A stretch of 64,000 nt of DNA from Cercophora sp. LCS_1 (GCA_036250225.1 JAPZLL010000006.1:558001-622000); one strand, 5' to 3'. Positions 1-12,121 are shown, counted from the stretch's first letter. Notes: generated from the letters alone by a model not told the origin. Translations and numbers: made by a program.

Positions 1-3000
1 AGATGCAGTATGACGCCGCGCCGTTACCCAGTGCACTCTGGATTGAGACTTTCCCTGCCCAGCCGGCCTGGAAAATCTGTGCGCTTGATCACGGTCGCTC
101 AACACGCCTGGCGCGCACTGCCCTGCCTTCAGCTGCTATGACGATGACGATGACTCGTTTCCTTGCTGCCAACGCTTACAGCGTGTCTCAAAAGTTCTAG
201 CTCCTTCCCTCGATGCCGTGGACACACGACAACACAACCGTGGATTTCTCAAAAATCCCCTTCAGTCTGCTGTTCAACCTGTCTCCATTCAACACCAAGA
301 CGCCGACTGCTATTCCCAGACGATGAACACGCCCCTTTTCCAATGAAATGCAGGGCGTTGGAAGCCAGGGCATACCTGACAGGCCTGACAAGCGTACGTG
401 GCACGCCTCCCAGCAGAACGGGAGCGCCTGAAGACCATGCCCGGGTGCCCAACTGCTACCTGCAGGAAGCTTGAGAACTGGGACCACGGCCTACGAATAG
501 TAAATTGGGGCTGCTCAGAATCCGCCGCGTCCATTGGCCATTGCGAAATCGTGGGGTACGCATCTCATCACTCGCCATTTACAGAGAGGGGCTCGCTTGA
601 GCAAGAAAGGAAACCGTCTTTGAGCTTCGTGCGCTGTTGCAATTGGGATCAGGGGGCTGTCAGGTTGAGGGGTTGACTCTCCATCGCCCCTCAGAAGGCT
701 TTGCGGCAAGAGGTTGATGCCTCAGCCGATGACGCACAGGACGCCGAAGCACAAAAGGGTGTCACGGACCTTGAGTGAGCTGCTAAACGGGGCCATCAAC
801 TGGCGTGGCTGGGGCGGCTTGATCATGTTCATGATCCATTGGGCCTTGGAGTTGTTGCTCAGTCTCGCAACGATCGCAGAGTTGAAAGCAACTGACTGTT
901 TGAGTTTCGACTTTCCAGACGGTCGCGACAAGTGTCGCCATTGCTGCAGCCCCGTATCGGATCATGGCGACGCTGGAGTTGTGTCACGCTCTCATTCGTC
1001 GCGCGTTGGGCCCCAACCTATCCCAGGCTCTCTTTGCGCGCGATGAATTCTCTTGGGCCCTTTCTATTGGCCAGGAGCTGCTTTCTATTCCCTCACTGGC
1101 CAGATGCCCATCTGCCCGAGATGGCTCTGTTGGGAAACCCTTCAGGCCCGATATCGCTGGCGAACTGCAGCTCGCCAGCCCCCCATCTGCGTCTCAAATC
1201 CGGGGTGTAAAGAAGGCAACCAGATCCAATCTGGTTTCCGGGAGCCGCCAATTGTCTCAGAAGGCCCACCAGCGGCCGCGGACCCCGGAAATCATCCGTG
1301 TATCAAAGCCCACATCAGTCAACCTGTCAACCTTAGGTTCGTCGCTCAGCATTGGCAGTCAATCAGTTCGCTGGATAAATGTTGATATGTGAGGATTCAC
1401 AAACTGAGCCAAGGTTGTGTGTCTAATCGCGCCAGGTTCGCATGTCAGCCGGCAAAGACGCCCTTGCTCGCTCGCCCGTCGAGCTGGAGATGCAACGCCG
1501 ATGCACAAGCGGGTGTCCGCCTGGTCTCTGTCTCCTGGCCCGCGATTACCACCAATGGCGGCACGGTCAGAGCCGTTGATCCGCAACCTTTGCAGGACCT
1601 CAGGTGACAGCCGCCAGAGTCTCCCCACCCCTCATCCCTCGGCATCGCAAACTATCATCGGGAAGATGCGCGCTAGCTCGACAGGTCGTTCCGAGCATGG
1701 GCACTCGAGGGTCCCGGAAACGATCGTCTCGTGCCTAGCTCCAGACGCAAGCTAACGCTCGAGCGTCCAACCGGAGGAGGGGTCCCACGAGCAAGAGAGC
1801 TTCGCAGAGATCTACTCGACAGACCCGACAGACGACGACCAATCAGGGCGGTCCGGAAATGCTGTTTTGGGCAACCCAGGGAGCCCACCCATCTGGCATC
1901 TGCAGGCGGACGAGTCTGGCAACGGATGCCACTCTCGACTGGGCGCTGCTCCTCGATGGCCTCCGGCGATGGAGGACCCTTCCTTTATCCTTTGATCTCT
2001 ACATTCGCATTCTACCCGGCGGCTACAGCACTGCTGCGAGACGGGTCGATATCTCGGTCTGGACTGCTCGGTACGTGACGTTGTTACTTGCTTGTCTGCA
2101 AGCTCACCACCTTGAACGCACGTCATGGCCTCGTTCGGAGCTTTGGATTGGTTGCACTCCGAACACATGATTGCCGGCTGCATCGAAGACTTGCACACCT
2201 TCTTTACCTTGCGTCACCGCGTCGGGATGGTTCACGGGTGAAACCACCGCCGTGAAGCGCGGGAGGGAGGTGCTCGATTGGACACGGCGCTCCCATCGGC
2301 AATGCGCTCCAGTGACCGCGCTTAAACTTGTTCCCGGCGTCGAGATGAAAAGAGGGCGGGAGTTTGGCACAATGTTCGGCGTGGCCTGCCGCGCCGTGAG
2401 GTGTCACCAGTTGGCGGTGTCTGATTTGTCGGGCTCAACGTTGGGCTCCCAAACGAGGTGGTCGATTCAACCGACGAGGCGTGGCATATGCGTGACATCA
2501 AGAACACCTGGCCGGTGTAGCTCTGCTTGCCGGTAGTGCCGTTTTCCTGCTGCTCTCGCCGAAGCTGCTGACGGGAGGAAGCAAGCAGGGCCGTGGGATG
2601 CATCCATGTGTCGAGCGTGAATTCGGTCTGATACCTTTGCGCACTGTGGGTTCCGTGGGATGCGCCCTGATCCAAGAATGCGCTGCTACGCCTATTGGCC
2701 TTGCCTCGCACGAATCGAATCGTCGATTGGCGTCTCTTGCCTGCCACGTCCTTTTCGATGCCACAACCGCTGATCTCGGCGGGGCTGGTGGTTGCCGCTC
2801 GTTCCTGTTCGTCAAAGCCGTTGGACCTGTCGCAAGGGATGGCACAGACATGACGGGCAATCTGTCTGTCACCCGTTGCGTTGTATCCATCCGGTGGTGG
2901 GCTGAGGAGGATACCGTCGGCGCTTCGCTCCGTCTCGGTTGATGAACAGCAAGTCGTCGCGATATTCCCTCAACTATCGCGATACTGGCTGACAATGCCT

Positions 3001-5226
3001 CGATCTGATGCTGATCTCGGGCGCCGGCATATCCTCGATTGGCACCAGGTTGGACCGACAGGCGCGGAAGACTTGCCGGTGAGACTGATATTGCACAAGG
3101 CTATGTTTGTATCAGCCATGGCCGGCGATCTTCTTTCCCCTCGTACATCGCGGGTTGTGTGACACAGTAGTCTCTTACAGGTCGCTCGACCCAGTCCTCA
3201 TGCGTCCTTGTTTGAGGCCCGCCGCCCCAAAGCGAGCGGAGTACCATGTTCTCGCTCTCCCGTCTCACTCAGTCACTCAGTTACTCAGGGCGAGACAGAA
3301 CATCCAAACAGACCTGGGTCGTCTACATCTCACCCGCGCGGAGGACGGGATGTAATCGGCAGAGGTGGAGTCTCCCGACAAGACAAAAGCTCCAACGGCG
3401 ACGCATTGAATAAAAGCAATGACAAAAGCAGGGTGTGTCCACTTTCCCACCATGACCCCCTCCGAGCGGAACCAGGCTCCGAACCTCCCACGTAACCCGC
3501 GTTGGCGGTCCGAATAAATGGAGAGGAGAGTCCCGGGCTTCACCACCGAACCCGGCTTTTTGCCTCCGTCCGCCACCGAGACGAGGCATTACGTCGTCGC
3601 GTGCGTGCTCACCCTTCTGCCTGCCCACACAATCCAACGGAGGCAAGAAAAAAGAAAGAATTGCTCCAGTCTGGATCCTCCTGTACCCCCCAATACCATA
3701 TCATGTCATGCCCATGCCATCATGTCCCATGTCTGACACTATATTAACCTACGTACATACGCATACACATACTGCAATCGTGTATTGGACCAGCAAGCCT
3801 CCTGGGTCGAAAAAAGAAAGCGGCGATCCCGTGCTTTTCTTGCCTTTGCATCGTCACGAACAAGTAGGAGTGAGAGACAGAGAAAAAAGCAACTGGTCAC
3901 ATGCGCAAGTGCGGTTCGCCAATTGCCCAGGCCCGGACTGCGTGGTTTCCTCGTCCTGTGCTGTAGCCAGATGGGCAATACGTCAATTCGCGTTTCTTGC
4001 CTTTCTGCCTGGTTGCCTGCCTTGTGTAGGCACACTTGTGCGTTGCCATGTTGGAAGCAAACCAACTACCGGAAGCTGACCCCGGGGAGAAGGGCTCGGT
4101 CCGATGCCCTACGTTTGCTTTTTGTTGCGGCTCTTACGCTAGAGAGACGGGGGCGATGGGGGCCGCGGGTTGCGGGTTGCGGGTTTGGGAAGAATATGCC
4201 CGCGGGATGCTGAGTGGCAATAAAACTCTCCCACACCAGAGATTGAGGGGAATGAAAAACCCTGTTACACATTTGTCAGATTTTATCTCTCAACCAGAAT
4301 ATACGATAGTGAATTCTAAGCTTGAAGAGTAATGATCGTCTCTCGTTTATTCCATGTGCCTATTCTCACCGCCGTTTTGGTGTGGTGCCTGGCTGGCCGA
4401 GATGCACAAGTAAAGGGGAGGGAAGGGGCTGAGCCTGTGCCGTTCACCTTGCACGACAGCGTAAGCAACATGCTATGCTTTGCTTTGCTTTGCGTCCCTC
4501 AGCCACGCTATACCCACGATACCTTTCCCAGAAAAAAATTGAGAATAGCAATTGATGGGATAATTTGGTCAATGGGGGGGAGGGGGGGGAAGAATGAAGC
4601 GGACGGGGGCTAGACATAACAGCTACACCTAACCAACCCTAGGTACGCTCTGACTGTTGGCGCGGTGGGATGATACAATGAATTCCTTTACGCTATCCCC
4701 CGCTCTGTTGAAATACAGCATCCAAGGATCAATAAGGTCTAAAACACCCGTCGCGTCCAGGAGGGGGGTGACCAACATCGGGATGTCTTGTAATACCACG
4801 CCGAGTCGTTGGATCTCAACCTTAGCTAAAGGAGCCTGTGAAAGTCAACATGAGCAACCACACCGAGAACCGAGAACCGGGGTTCATAAGGCTGAGCTCT
4901 GGATGATTAATGTACAACACAAGTTAGATGCTATGAGTTCCGTTCAACGACAACAACGGCACACATCGTCTCTCTCTGTGTCTGATCTTGTCTTGGAGGG
5001 TCATACCCCGTTCTACCCCAGCAACGGAACAGACCCAAAACGCCAGCATGAACCAGCAATAGGAGAAAGCATATAAACCAACACGGTAAAAAGCATGTAC
5101 ACGTTGACGGCAACAACTATCATAACTGGAAAGAATAGGTCAAACAACATGACAGATAATCAACTGGCAATGAATCAATCGCCCTTTGCTTCCGTTCACA
5201 GCATGCTAATGTTTCGAACCCCTCCT

Positions 5227-5265
<39 letters not shown>

Positions 5266-5379
5266 ATGACCAAAAACACACATCATCATCGCTCAGCAAC
5301 CCTCAACAATCCTCACCAACACACCCGCTATCCCGTCACCCGGCCACAAGCACCTGACCTCCATCCCAAACATGGTCTC
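1..5379. other. Intergenic, no supportable gene
   Basis: No open frame here has recognisable domains, family resemblance or joinable splice signals; the longest (964-1392 on +, 2498-2995 on -) look random. Composition is mixed, with low-complexity patches: CATG-rich sequence near 3695-3735, repeated TTGCGGG near 4168-4190, repeated TTTGC near 4475-4492 and G-runs near 4574-4590. The right end should hold the 3' UTR of the minus-strand gene that ends at 5380. Confidence 0.6.
5229..5262. repeat. (CT)17 microsatellite
   Basis: Uninterrupted CT dinucleotides, 17 copies, lying about 120 bp beyond the stop codon of the Bbc1-like gene, so probably within or just after its 3' UTR. Confidence 0.95.
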
Positions 5380-8300
5380 CTAGTTCCCACCTTCCCACCC
5401 AATCCAACTCCTCGGCATGACGCGCCAGATCTTGACCTCGCCGGACCGCAGGTCGTCCAGCTTGAACGACTCGAGCTTAACCTTTTTGCTCTCGCGCCCC
5501 TGTTCCCAAGCACGCACCTTCTTCTTGGTGCCGTCCCATTCGGCCACGATGGCAACGTGGTCGGGCTTGCCCACCTCAACGCTGTACTTGGCGTGCATGG
5601 CGCCGTGCTTGCCCTGGAACTTGGCGTTGCGGATGCTGATGATGTCGCCTGCGCGAATCTCGTCATTTTGCGTTGTGCTCGCGTTGGCAAGGTTGCTGTA
5701 CACCAGCGCGCCGTATGCCCGCGTGCCAACGGGCAGTAGGGCGTCCTTGAACGGACGAAGCAGCTCGTGCACCAAGCCTTGCGGAGTACCGTCTCCAACG
5801 ACCGTATCTTTTTTGCTTGCGACAGCCTGGCCAATGGCGCGGCCGAAGCGCTCGTAGCTCTGTTCAAGCTGGTCCTGCCGCAGGGCGCGCGGCGGGGCTT
5901 CATGTCGCTGCTCGATCTGCACGTCTGAAGCGTCCTGTGGGTCAAAGCGAACGGTGATGACCGTCTGCGAGTAGTCCTGGAAGAGCACATAGATGTCTTT
6001 AGTGATGGTAATCTTGCCCCCGCGATGCGGGTCTGCCGCGCTGGACTCCTCGGACTCAAAGAAGATGTCCTTGCGGCCCTGCAATTGCGGCGGAAGATTG
6101 TTGGGCTGCAACCACCACCCGGACTGGGTAGCCAGATCGATCTCATTAGCAACGAAACCAGACTCCATCGATGGCCGCGTCACATCTGCTGATCTACGAA
6201 CAGCAGGGCCACGAGCGGCGTCCAAAGATTGCCGAGGAAGAGCGCGGACCGGAGGAGGCCCCGGTGGCGGCGCTGGTGGTGGTGCCCGGGTGCTGTGAGG
6301 CGTTGCGTATGATGGCGATTCGGGAGAATAAACATCCTCAGACTGCCTCCTCGTCTGCACAGGCGGGGTTGGGACCGAGTAGGATGGGACAGCGGAGATG
6401 GCTACTGGCGCACTGTAATTATAGGGGTCGTATTCGTCATCGTCATCCTGGGCATAAGAGGGTGCTTCTTTAGCAGGAGGGGGAGGGGGTGCTGCGCGAG
6501 GCGCATCGACAGATTTCCTCGCGTCCGGTGCTGGCGGCGGCGGAGGTTGATGCGGGATGGGAGGTGGCCCGGCTCTCGGCGGGGCAGCGGATGGGATCGG
6601 AGGCGCCTCCATAGTCGGAGATCGTGGTGATGTGGCGTCCTCGAAGCTCGACTCTCGTTGGCGCGATTTGAGGGCGTCTTTGTGCGGCACCGACGAAGCA
6701 ATGTCTGTGTCATAGTCGCCCTCATACTCGGTAATCTCCTCGTCGGCCTCGTCGTTGTCCTGGTCCGCTCTCGGAGGCGCTCCCGGTGGAGGAGGTGGCG
6801 GCCGGGTCTGAACGGGCGGCGGTGCAGGAGCGGAGCCTGGAATAGGAGGCGGCAACCTGCTATTACGCTTGTTCGGAGGCGGCGGAGCGGGCCCGGAGGG
6901 GGAGAGGGGGGTCGGCTCCTCGAAGGGCGCCTTCGGCTGGGCAGTCGACGGTGATGCCGGGGGCAAAACCGGAGGAACAGCAACAGGCGGCGGCGGCGGC
7001 GCTCTCGTAGAATGCGCGGGTTCCTTGGGAGTATCTGACTCGTCATAAGGGCGCTCCGACAGCTCGTCATCAGACACCGATCCTTCGCTTTGCGACTTGA
7101 GAGCCGCGGCGGGCGGGGGAGGTGGCGGCGGACGCGCTGGAGGAGTTAGCCATAGCAACGCTAGCCAAAGGGCTTTGGGACAAGCACGGCAAAGGGGGCA
7201 CTCACAGTCCGTCGGGATAGGTGGCGGGGCTGGTCTCCCTCCGGGAACGGGGGGAGCCGCTGCGGACTCTCTCGACGGCACTACGAAGCTGTTAGGGGCC
7301 GCCTTCTTACGCAGAGGCTCAAACATACACGACGGCGCCGTTTCCTGGTGCGGCGTCCTCAAATGAGTCTCGTCCGAGTCGTCGCCTTCAGAGTCTACCG
7401 GCTCGGGTTCCTGCACCGGTCGGGACAGACCCGGAAGCGCCATCATGGTCGGTACCGGCGGGGCCCGTGCCGTGGGCGAAGTCGGCTGCTCGTCGGCGGT
7501 CTCTTCGGAAACCTTGGGCGGTGCAGTCTTCTTCTTTTTCGGCAGTGCTGGTGGCGGACCACCGAAAAGCGGGATTCCGGGCATGCCGGGCATTCCCATG
7601 CCGCCTGACATCTTGGCCATCCTCGCTCGGAGCTCCTCCTTGCGGCGGATTTCGGGGTCGACATCGTCCTCATCTTCCTCTTCCTCCTCCTCTTCTTCTT
7701 CCTCGCCAGCTTCCTCATTGTCCTGCTTGGACGCAGTGGCCACATGCTTGCTACGTTCATCGCTGTCTTCCCTCTCGGTGAGATCTTCCTGTCCCTCCGT
7801 GGTGTCCCCGGCCCCGGACATGTCCGCTTCGTTGCCATCGCGCGGTTCAAAGCCCTTGGATGACTTACGGCGAGGCGGGTGCGGCAGCCGCGGGGGTTGA
7901 GGCTCGTCCACCGACTTCTTGGGAGCCGCTTCCTCGACGGCTTGGCGCTCGTGCGGGACAGGCGCCGGCTCACCCTCCTCCGTGTGCTCCTGGCTATCCA
8001 CGCGCTTCTTTGGTGGCCGCTTGGGCTTGTCTTTCTTCGCTACGGCATCAGCATGGCGCGCTGCAGTTTCCTGCTGCTGCTTCTGGAGCAGAGCCATTCG
8101 CTCCTTGAGGCTCAGGGGTTTCGGCTGGTCTTCACCCTCCGCCTCGGTTGTCGTGGGAATTAAACCTGCCTTGCCAGCGTTTTCCACAGCCTGCGCCTCC
8201 TGCTCTCGGATCTCGGGGTCTTCATCGCGGCGATAGACCCTGGCGGTCGGCGCCTGGTGCACGGGTGGAACGTAGGCATTACGGCTGGGCGGCGGTGCGA

Positions 8301-8973
8301 CAAAGGGTTTCTTGATAAAGCTTGTATTACCGGTGCCGAGGCCACCGGGCTTGAAGGGTGCGATTGGGGGAGCAGCTTGTTTGTTAAACGCAGCGATGCG
8401 GTCCCTGAACGCGCTTGGCTTCTCGGAAACGGGGGGTGGGCCGGGCTTGGGCTGTGACGTTGCTGGCTTTGGCGGGGGTGGCGAGACGGCAGAGGGAGCT
8501 TCAACAGGGAGAGTAGCAGGCTGAGGCGGCGGCGGGGACTGGGCAGGAGATGCGGGCTTTGGTGCCGGAGCTTCCGGTGCTGCAACGGACACAGCCGGGG
8601 CAGCCGTTGTTGTATGAGTAGGCGACGGTGCTCTGACGGGGTTGGGTGCTTGCTCTGGCTCGGCCGCAGGCGGTGTCGGCGACGCGGGAGGAGGGATTAC
8701 GGGCGACGGCGCCGTTACGGGCGAGGCAGCGGACTCCGTCTCCTTCTTTGGCCGGGCTCTGGAAGGTCGGGGCGGCGCGGTAGGTTCATACTTCTCGACA
8801 AAGTTGCGAGGAAAGATGCCCTCATGCTTGGCACCGTCGCTGTCGATGTATTCTCCACCATACCAGTCGGCGTCCTCCTCGTCTGTGACCGTGATGATCT
8901 GGCCGATCGAGAACGACAGGTCGTCCTCGTGGCCCGAATTATAGTCGAAGATGGCCTTGACCTTCAACGACAT
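5380..8973 (-). CDS. BBC1: Bbc1/Mti1-like SH3 actin-patch protein
   Basis: Two exons: 8973-7206 and 7136-5380, giving about 1174 aa. Residues 1-60 form an SH3 domain (ALYDY-type start IFDYNSG, WYGGEY, GIFPRNFV). A long disordered, proline-rich middle follows, with an acidic Glu run, the block RRKEELRARMAKMSGG and many PPPP tracts. The last ~230 residues form a folded domain running from GWWLQPNNLPP to the C-terminus IGWEGGN, matching the C-terminal domain of yeast Bbc1/Mti1. In yeast this protein binds type I myosin and Las17/WASP at cortical actin patches and restrains actin assembly during endocytosis. The 69-bp intron (7137-7205; GTGAGT donor, GCTAAC branch, CAG acceptor) is a multiple of three and stop-free, so the frame also reads through it. 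The retained stretch is Cys/Trp/Leu-rich and out of character, which is why I treat it as an intron. Confidence 0.88.
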   Translation of the reverse strand: MSLKVKAIFDYNSGHEDDLSFSIGQIITVTDEEDADWYGGEYIDSDGAKHEGIFPRNFVEKYEPTAPPRPSRARPKKETESAASPVTAPSPVIPPPASPTPPAAEPEQAPNPVRAPSPTHTTTAAPAVSVAAPEAPAPKPASPAQSPPPPQPATLPVEAPSAVSPPPPKPATSQPKPGPPPVSEKPSAFRDRIAAFNKQAAPPIAPFKPGGLGTGNTSFIKKPFVAPPPSRNAYVPPVHQAPTARVYRRDEDPEIREQEAQAVENAGKAGLIPTTTEAEGEDQPKPLSLKERMALLQKQQQETAARHADAVAKKDKPKRPPKKRVDSQEHTEEGEPAPVPHERQAVEEAAPKKSVDEPQPPRLPHPPRRKSSKGFEPRDGNEADMSGAGDTTEGQEDLTEREDSDERSKHVATASKQDNEEAGEEEEEEEEEEDEDDVDPEIRRKEELRARMAKMSGGMGMPGMPGIPLFGGPPPALPKKKKTAPPKVSEETADEQPTSPTARAPPVPTMMALPGLSRPVQEPEPVDSEGDDSDETHLRTPHQETAPSCMFEPLRKKAAPNSFVVPSRESAAAPPVPGGRPAPPPIPTDCECPLCRACPKALWLALLWLTPPARPPPPPPPAAALKSQSEGSVSDDELSERPYDESDTPKEPAHSTRAPPPPPVAVPPVLPPASPSTAQPKAPFEEPTPLSPSGPAPPPPNKRNSRLPPPIPGSAPAPPPVQTRPPPPPPGAPPRADQDNDEADEEITEYEGDYDTDIASSVPHKDALKSRQRESSFEDATSPRSPTMEAPPIPSAAPPRAGPPPIPHQPPPPPAPDARKSVDAPRAAPPPPPAKEAPSYAQDDDDEYDPYNYSAPVAISAVPSYSVPTPPVQTRRQSEDVYSPESPSYATPHSTRAPPPAPPPGPPPVRALPRQSLDAARGPAVRRSADVTRPSMESGFVANEIDLATQSGWWLQPNNLPPQLQGRKDIFFESEESSAADPHRGGKITITKDIYVLFQDYSQTVITVRFDPQDASDVQIEQRHEAPPRALRQDQLEQSYERFGRAIGQAVASKKDTVVGDGTPQGLVHELLRPFKDALLPVGTRAYGALVYSNLANASTTQNDEIRAGDIISIRNAKFQGKHGAMHAKYSVEVGKPDHVAIVAEWDGTKKKVRAWEQGRESKKVKLESFKLDDLRSGEVKIWRVMPRSWIGWEGGN

Positions 8974-10214
8974 GATGACGCGGCCGAGGCCCTGCGAGCT
9001 ACGAACTGTGTCGCGGGGCTGTCAGTCGGTGGTGCGGGGTGCTGCGGGCTCCCAGAACGCCTGGTCGGTCCGGGACTCGGGATGCTGTTCGGGAAGATGG
9101 AAATGGTCGAGGCGTCGTCTACGGGTGCTTTTGCGGTGCGATGCTGCTGCCTGTGGGCTGTGGATGTTTAGTGCAGGATGGTGGTCCCAAATCTCAAACA
9201 GTCGTAGATCGGCCGTGTTCAAGCGATGGGGGTTTGGCTGGGCCGTCCCTGCGTCAGGTCGCAGGGTGCTGAGGTGGGTTCGTCTGTTTGGCCGCCAGAA
9301 ATGCCGGTGTCTGATTTGTTTAGCAGAAGACACCAGCAAATCGCTTGCAAACAGCGATCCTCCTCAATGTCAACGTGCCTAACATGCGAGCTTGTAACAC
9401 TTGTAGAATACGGGCTGCTTCGGCTGCGGGAATCCCTATTTATTCGTGCGAGTGCGGCTGGGCAATGTACGACCTAACCCCACGTTGTAAGATCGCACCC
9501 GGAGCCGTGAAAGACCAGCTCTAGAACTCGCGGCAACCTGCAAATCGGTCGTTACTGCTCCAAGTGGAAGTATCGGTACTCATCCCGGTCATTCGAGCGT
9601 TGAGGTCGGCCAGCCCTGAGCGCAGCAATTCTGTCAAAGATTATCTTGGTGCCCAATTCCAAGGTTTACGGCAGCTTGGTACTGACGTGTGAGCGTGACC
9701 AACGAGATCGTCAAATGAGGGGGGCGATCCTCGGAATGATTCTCCGCTATGTCTCCTTGGGACGGTTGTTGTTCTGTTGTGGAACAGCTGGAAGTTTTGC
9801 CGTTCCCGTACATGCATCCCAACAAAATAATCACTGAGATCGATATATTGAACGACAGAACACAACGACAAAGCTGCTTGTAATCGTCAAATCCCTCCAT
9901 GGGTACCGTAATCGTCTATAGGAATATATCAAGCAGTTTATACCCTTATTTCGCTGCTCAAAACCGGGCGTCTGGTTGGAATGCCACGAGCTATGCCCTA
10001 CAAAGCTCTTCGGATCCAAGGTGAACCGAAGCTTCCTTTCCGCAAAAGCCCCTCCAGTTGGGTGGGGCGATATCCCTTGGCCACCACACTCCTTCCACGA
10101 AACCGTCCGCGAAGGTTTGCAGCACACCACAAATCCAAACAACTTGCTCCTACGTCAATCGCAACCCAAGAATCACGTACTTCTCATTTTGGGGCTACAC
10201 ACCGCACAAAAAAC
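8974..10214. other. Divergent intergenic region BBC1 / RTR1
   Basis: Shared upstream region of two divergent genes. The frame of the Rtr1 gene is open back to an ATG at 9981, but that 78-codon stretch is unlike the family and is treated as leader. No other feature was recognised. Confidence 0.6.
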
Positions 10215-11132
10215 ATGGCCGCCCCTGCCTCCAAAGTAAAGGGATCGATCGCGCCGCCCAAGAGCATTCTCAAAAAGCCCATTGAGAGTCCCGCCGTCGC
10301 TGCCCCGCCAGGACCGCCAGCAAGCGAACAGGCCCCGCTCCCGCGAGAGCAGCAGATCGCGATCGCACAAGCACAGCTTCTCCTGCGCCAGCGCGGCGAG
10401 GAGATCAAGCCTCCGGTACCGCTCGAGGTCTACGAGCGACTGAGCCAGTTTCCCACGGTCCGAGAATCAAGCCTCTTCAGCGCAGCGAGCCCCTCGCCCG
10501 ACGATGCCCGCGAGTTCATCGAGACGGTGGCCGATTTCATGCCAAGAGAATATATGGACCTGATCGAGGAGCGCAACTGCCTAGGGAACTGCGGCTACAC
10601 CTTGTGCCCTCGGCCGCGGCGCAACTACATCGGCGAGTTCCGAATCTTACCCTCGGGAATCGCCAAAACGGCCGATCTTAACATGTGGTGTTCGGACGAG
10701 TGTGCGCGGCGGGCTCTCTTTATCAAGGTGCAGTTAGAAAATCCCAGCTACTCGAGGAAAGATGGGAAGATGCTGGTCAAGATTGAGCTACGGGAAGAGA
10801 ACCAGATTGCTTCTGGTTCTTCTCCAAAGCCGTCCGAGAAGAAACCGGATGAGGTGAACAGGCTGGCTCATGCCATGGGTCAGATTTACACAGATAAGAA
10901 GCAGACAGCTCGTGACGCAATGGCGCTGGCGACAGAACGGGGAGACACACAGATACTGGGTCGTCAGATCGACGTCACGATTCGTGAAAAGATCTTGACC
11001 GTCCCAGCAAAGGCGCCAGATCCTGACGACGAAGCGCATCTTATGGTGGAAGGTCATAAGCCTACTTTCAGGACCGACTACGATGAAGATGAGAGTGACG
11101 ACGACTTCTTGCCTTCCGCAATCCGTATGTAA
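10215..11132 (+). CDS. RTR1: RNA polymerase II CTD phosphatase, Rtr1/RPAP2 family
   Basis: Single exon, about 305 aa. The ATG at 10215 (AAACATGGCC) is chosen over the in-frame ATG at 9981 because the first 78 codons of the longer frame look like leader. The Rtr1 zinc domain spans roughly residues 75-185: REYMDLIEERN, then CGYTLC (C126, C131), and WCSDEC (C159, C163) followed by ARRALFIKVQL. The Cx4C plus Cx3C pairs match the zinc ligands of the family; yeast Rtr1 has His at the last ligand and this protein has Cys. The C-terminus is acidic (DEDESDDDF). Family role: removal of Ser5 phosphate from the Rpb1 C-terminal repeats in the transition to elongation, and nuclear import of Pol II. Whether the fold is itself catalytic has been debated for yeast. 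Confidence 0.9.
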   Translation: MAAPASKVKGSIAPPKSILKKPIESPAVAAPPGPPASEQAPLPREQQIAIAQAQLLLRQRGEEIKPPVPLEVYERLSQFPTVRESSLFSAASPSPDDAREFIETVADFMPREYMDLIEERNCLGNCGYTLCPRPRRNYIGEFRILPSGIAKTADLNMWCSDECARRALFIKVQLENPSYSRKDGKMLVKIELREENQIASGSSPKPSEKKPDEVNRLAHAMGQIYTDKKQTARDAMALATERGDTQILGRQIDVTIREKILTVPAKAPDPDDEAHLMVEGHKPTFRTDYDEDESDDDFLPSAIRM

Positions 11133-11535
11133 GATATTCTGGACGAAAAAGGGGCGGTTCGTAGAAAAAGGGCACCTGTTGCTTGGAGTTAGGAATGGTA
11201 AAAGGATACCCACCGTATAGATGTAAGATAGGACCTCGTTGCCCTAATAGACGGTTCGGTTGCAACACATTTTCACAGTCAACTCACAATGTGCCCAAGA
11301 CCACGTCACAGCTCGGCTCAGGGAGTAAATTGGCAATCAAGCGTCATCCTCAGCATTACCTGAGGAATCGGCGACACCTTGTGTGGGCAATAGATCGTTT
11401 CTTGATCTAGAATGCGCTCACTACCTCCCAGAAAGACGCCGTGTAGCCATGAAAAAGGCCCATGCCGTATGCCATAACCCACAGATCCCTGCCGAAATTT
11501 TGCTCCTCTCCTGTCCCAGTCCGAAAAAAATACAT
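11133..11535. other. Convergent intergenic region
   Basis: Space between the converging 3' ends of the Rtr1-like (+) and RPS17 (-) genes. Expected to hold both 3' UTRs; no further feature seen. Confidence 0.6.
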
Positions 11536-12121
11536 TTAGTCCCGACGAGGGCGGTCGTTGAACCGCCTACCGCCGCGCTCGGGAGCCTGGGCCTGGGTAA
11601 CGGGGATGACGTTAACGGGGATCGAATCGAACTGTCCAAGAGCACATGTTAGCATTCTTCCCCCAACCGAAATTCCCAGAGCGCAAAAAAAGTTTCTTAC
11701 GCCAAGGTGCTTGAGGAGATCCTTGGTCTCGGTATCGATATCGAGCTGGCCAGTCTCGGTGTTCTGGGCGAAGTCGAGGGCGGAAACCTCGGGGACGTAT
11801 TGATCCTTGCGCTCACGCTCCTCCTCCTGGAGCTTGAAGGAGATACCACGGACGGGACCGCGCTGAATGCGCTTCATCAAGTGGGTGGTGTAGCCGGCAA
11901 TCTGTCCCAAAAAAAAACACCTGTCAGCACACAAGTCGATAGTGGGTAGTGACTCGCGGGTGATCGCTGCGCACCTTGTTGCGGAGACGCTTGGAGGCGA
12001 TGATGGCGATCTCATCGCAGATTCTCTTGTTGGTCTCGAAGTCGAGGGTGAGCTTAGGGTAGTACCGCTCAATGATGACCTTAGCGGACTTCTTGACGGT
12101 CTTGGTGCGAACGCGACCCAT
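11536..12121 (-). CDS. RPS17: 40S ribosomal protein S17 (eS17)
   Basis: Three exons: 12121-11975, 11901-11701 and 11631-11536, giving 147 aa, the usual length. The start MGRVRTKTVKKSAKVIIERY is typical of eS17. Exon 2 begins IAGYTTHLMKRIQRGPVRGI, also highly conserved. The third exon gives the fungal-style tail FDSIPVNVIPV followed by an Arg/Gly-rich end. Introns are 73 bp (11902-11974; donor GTGCGC, CAG acceptor after a T-run) and 69 bp (11632-11700; GTAAGA, CTAAC branch, ACAG). Both are phase 0. The protein is a structural component of the small cytoplasmic ribosomal subunit. It lies head-to-tail with MRP51 upstream on the same strand. Confidence 0.96.

Noticed and set aside
964..1392. 142-codon open frame at the left end
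   Set aside because: No domain or periodic structure; several overlapping frames of similar length nearby indicate chance.
5328..6152. 274-codon minus-strand frame overlapping the Bbc1-like C-terminus
   Set aside because: Shadow of the real frame; Arg/Ser-rich translation without conserved features.
9981..10214. N-terminal extension of the Rtr1-like protein from ATG 9981
   Set aside because: The added 78 residues are low-complexity and unlike family N-termini; ATG 10215 has a much better context.
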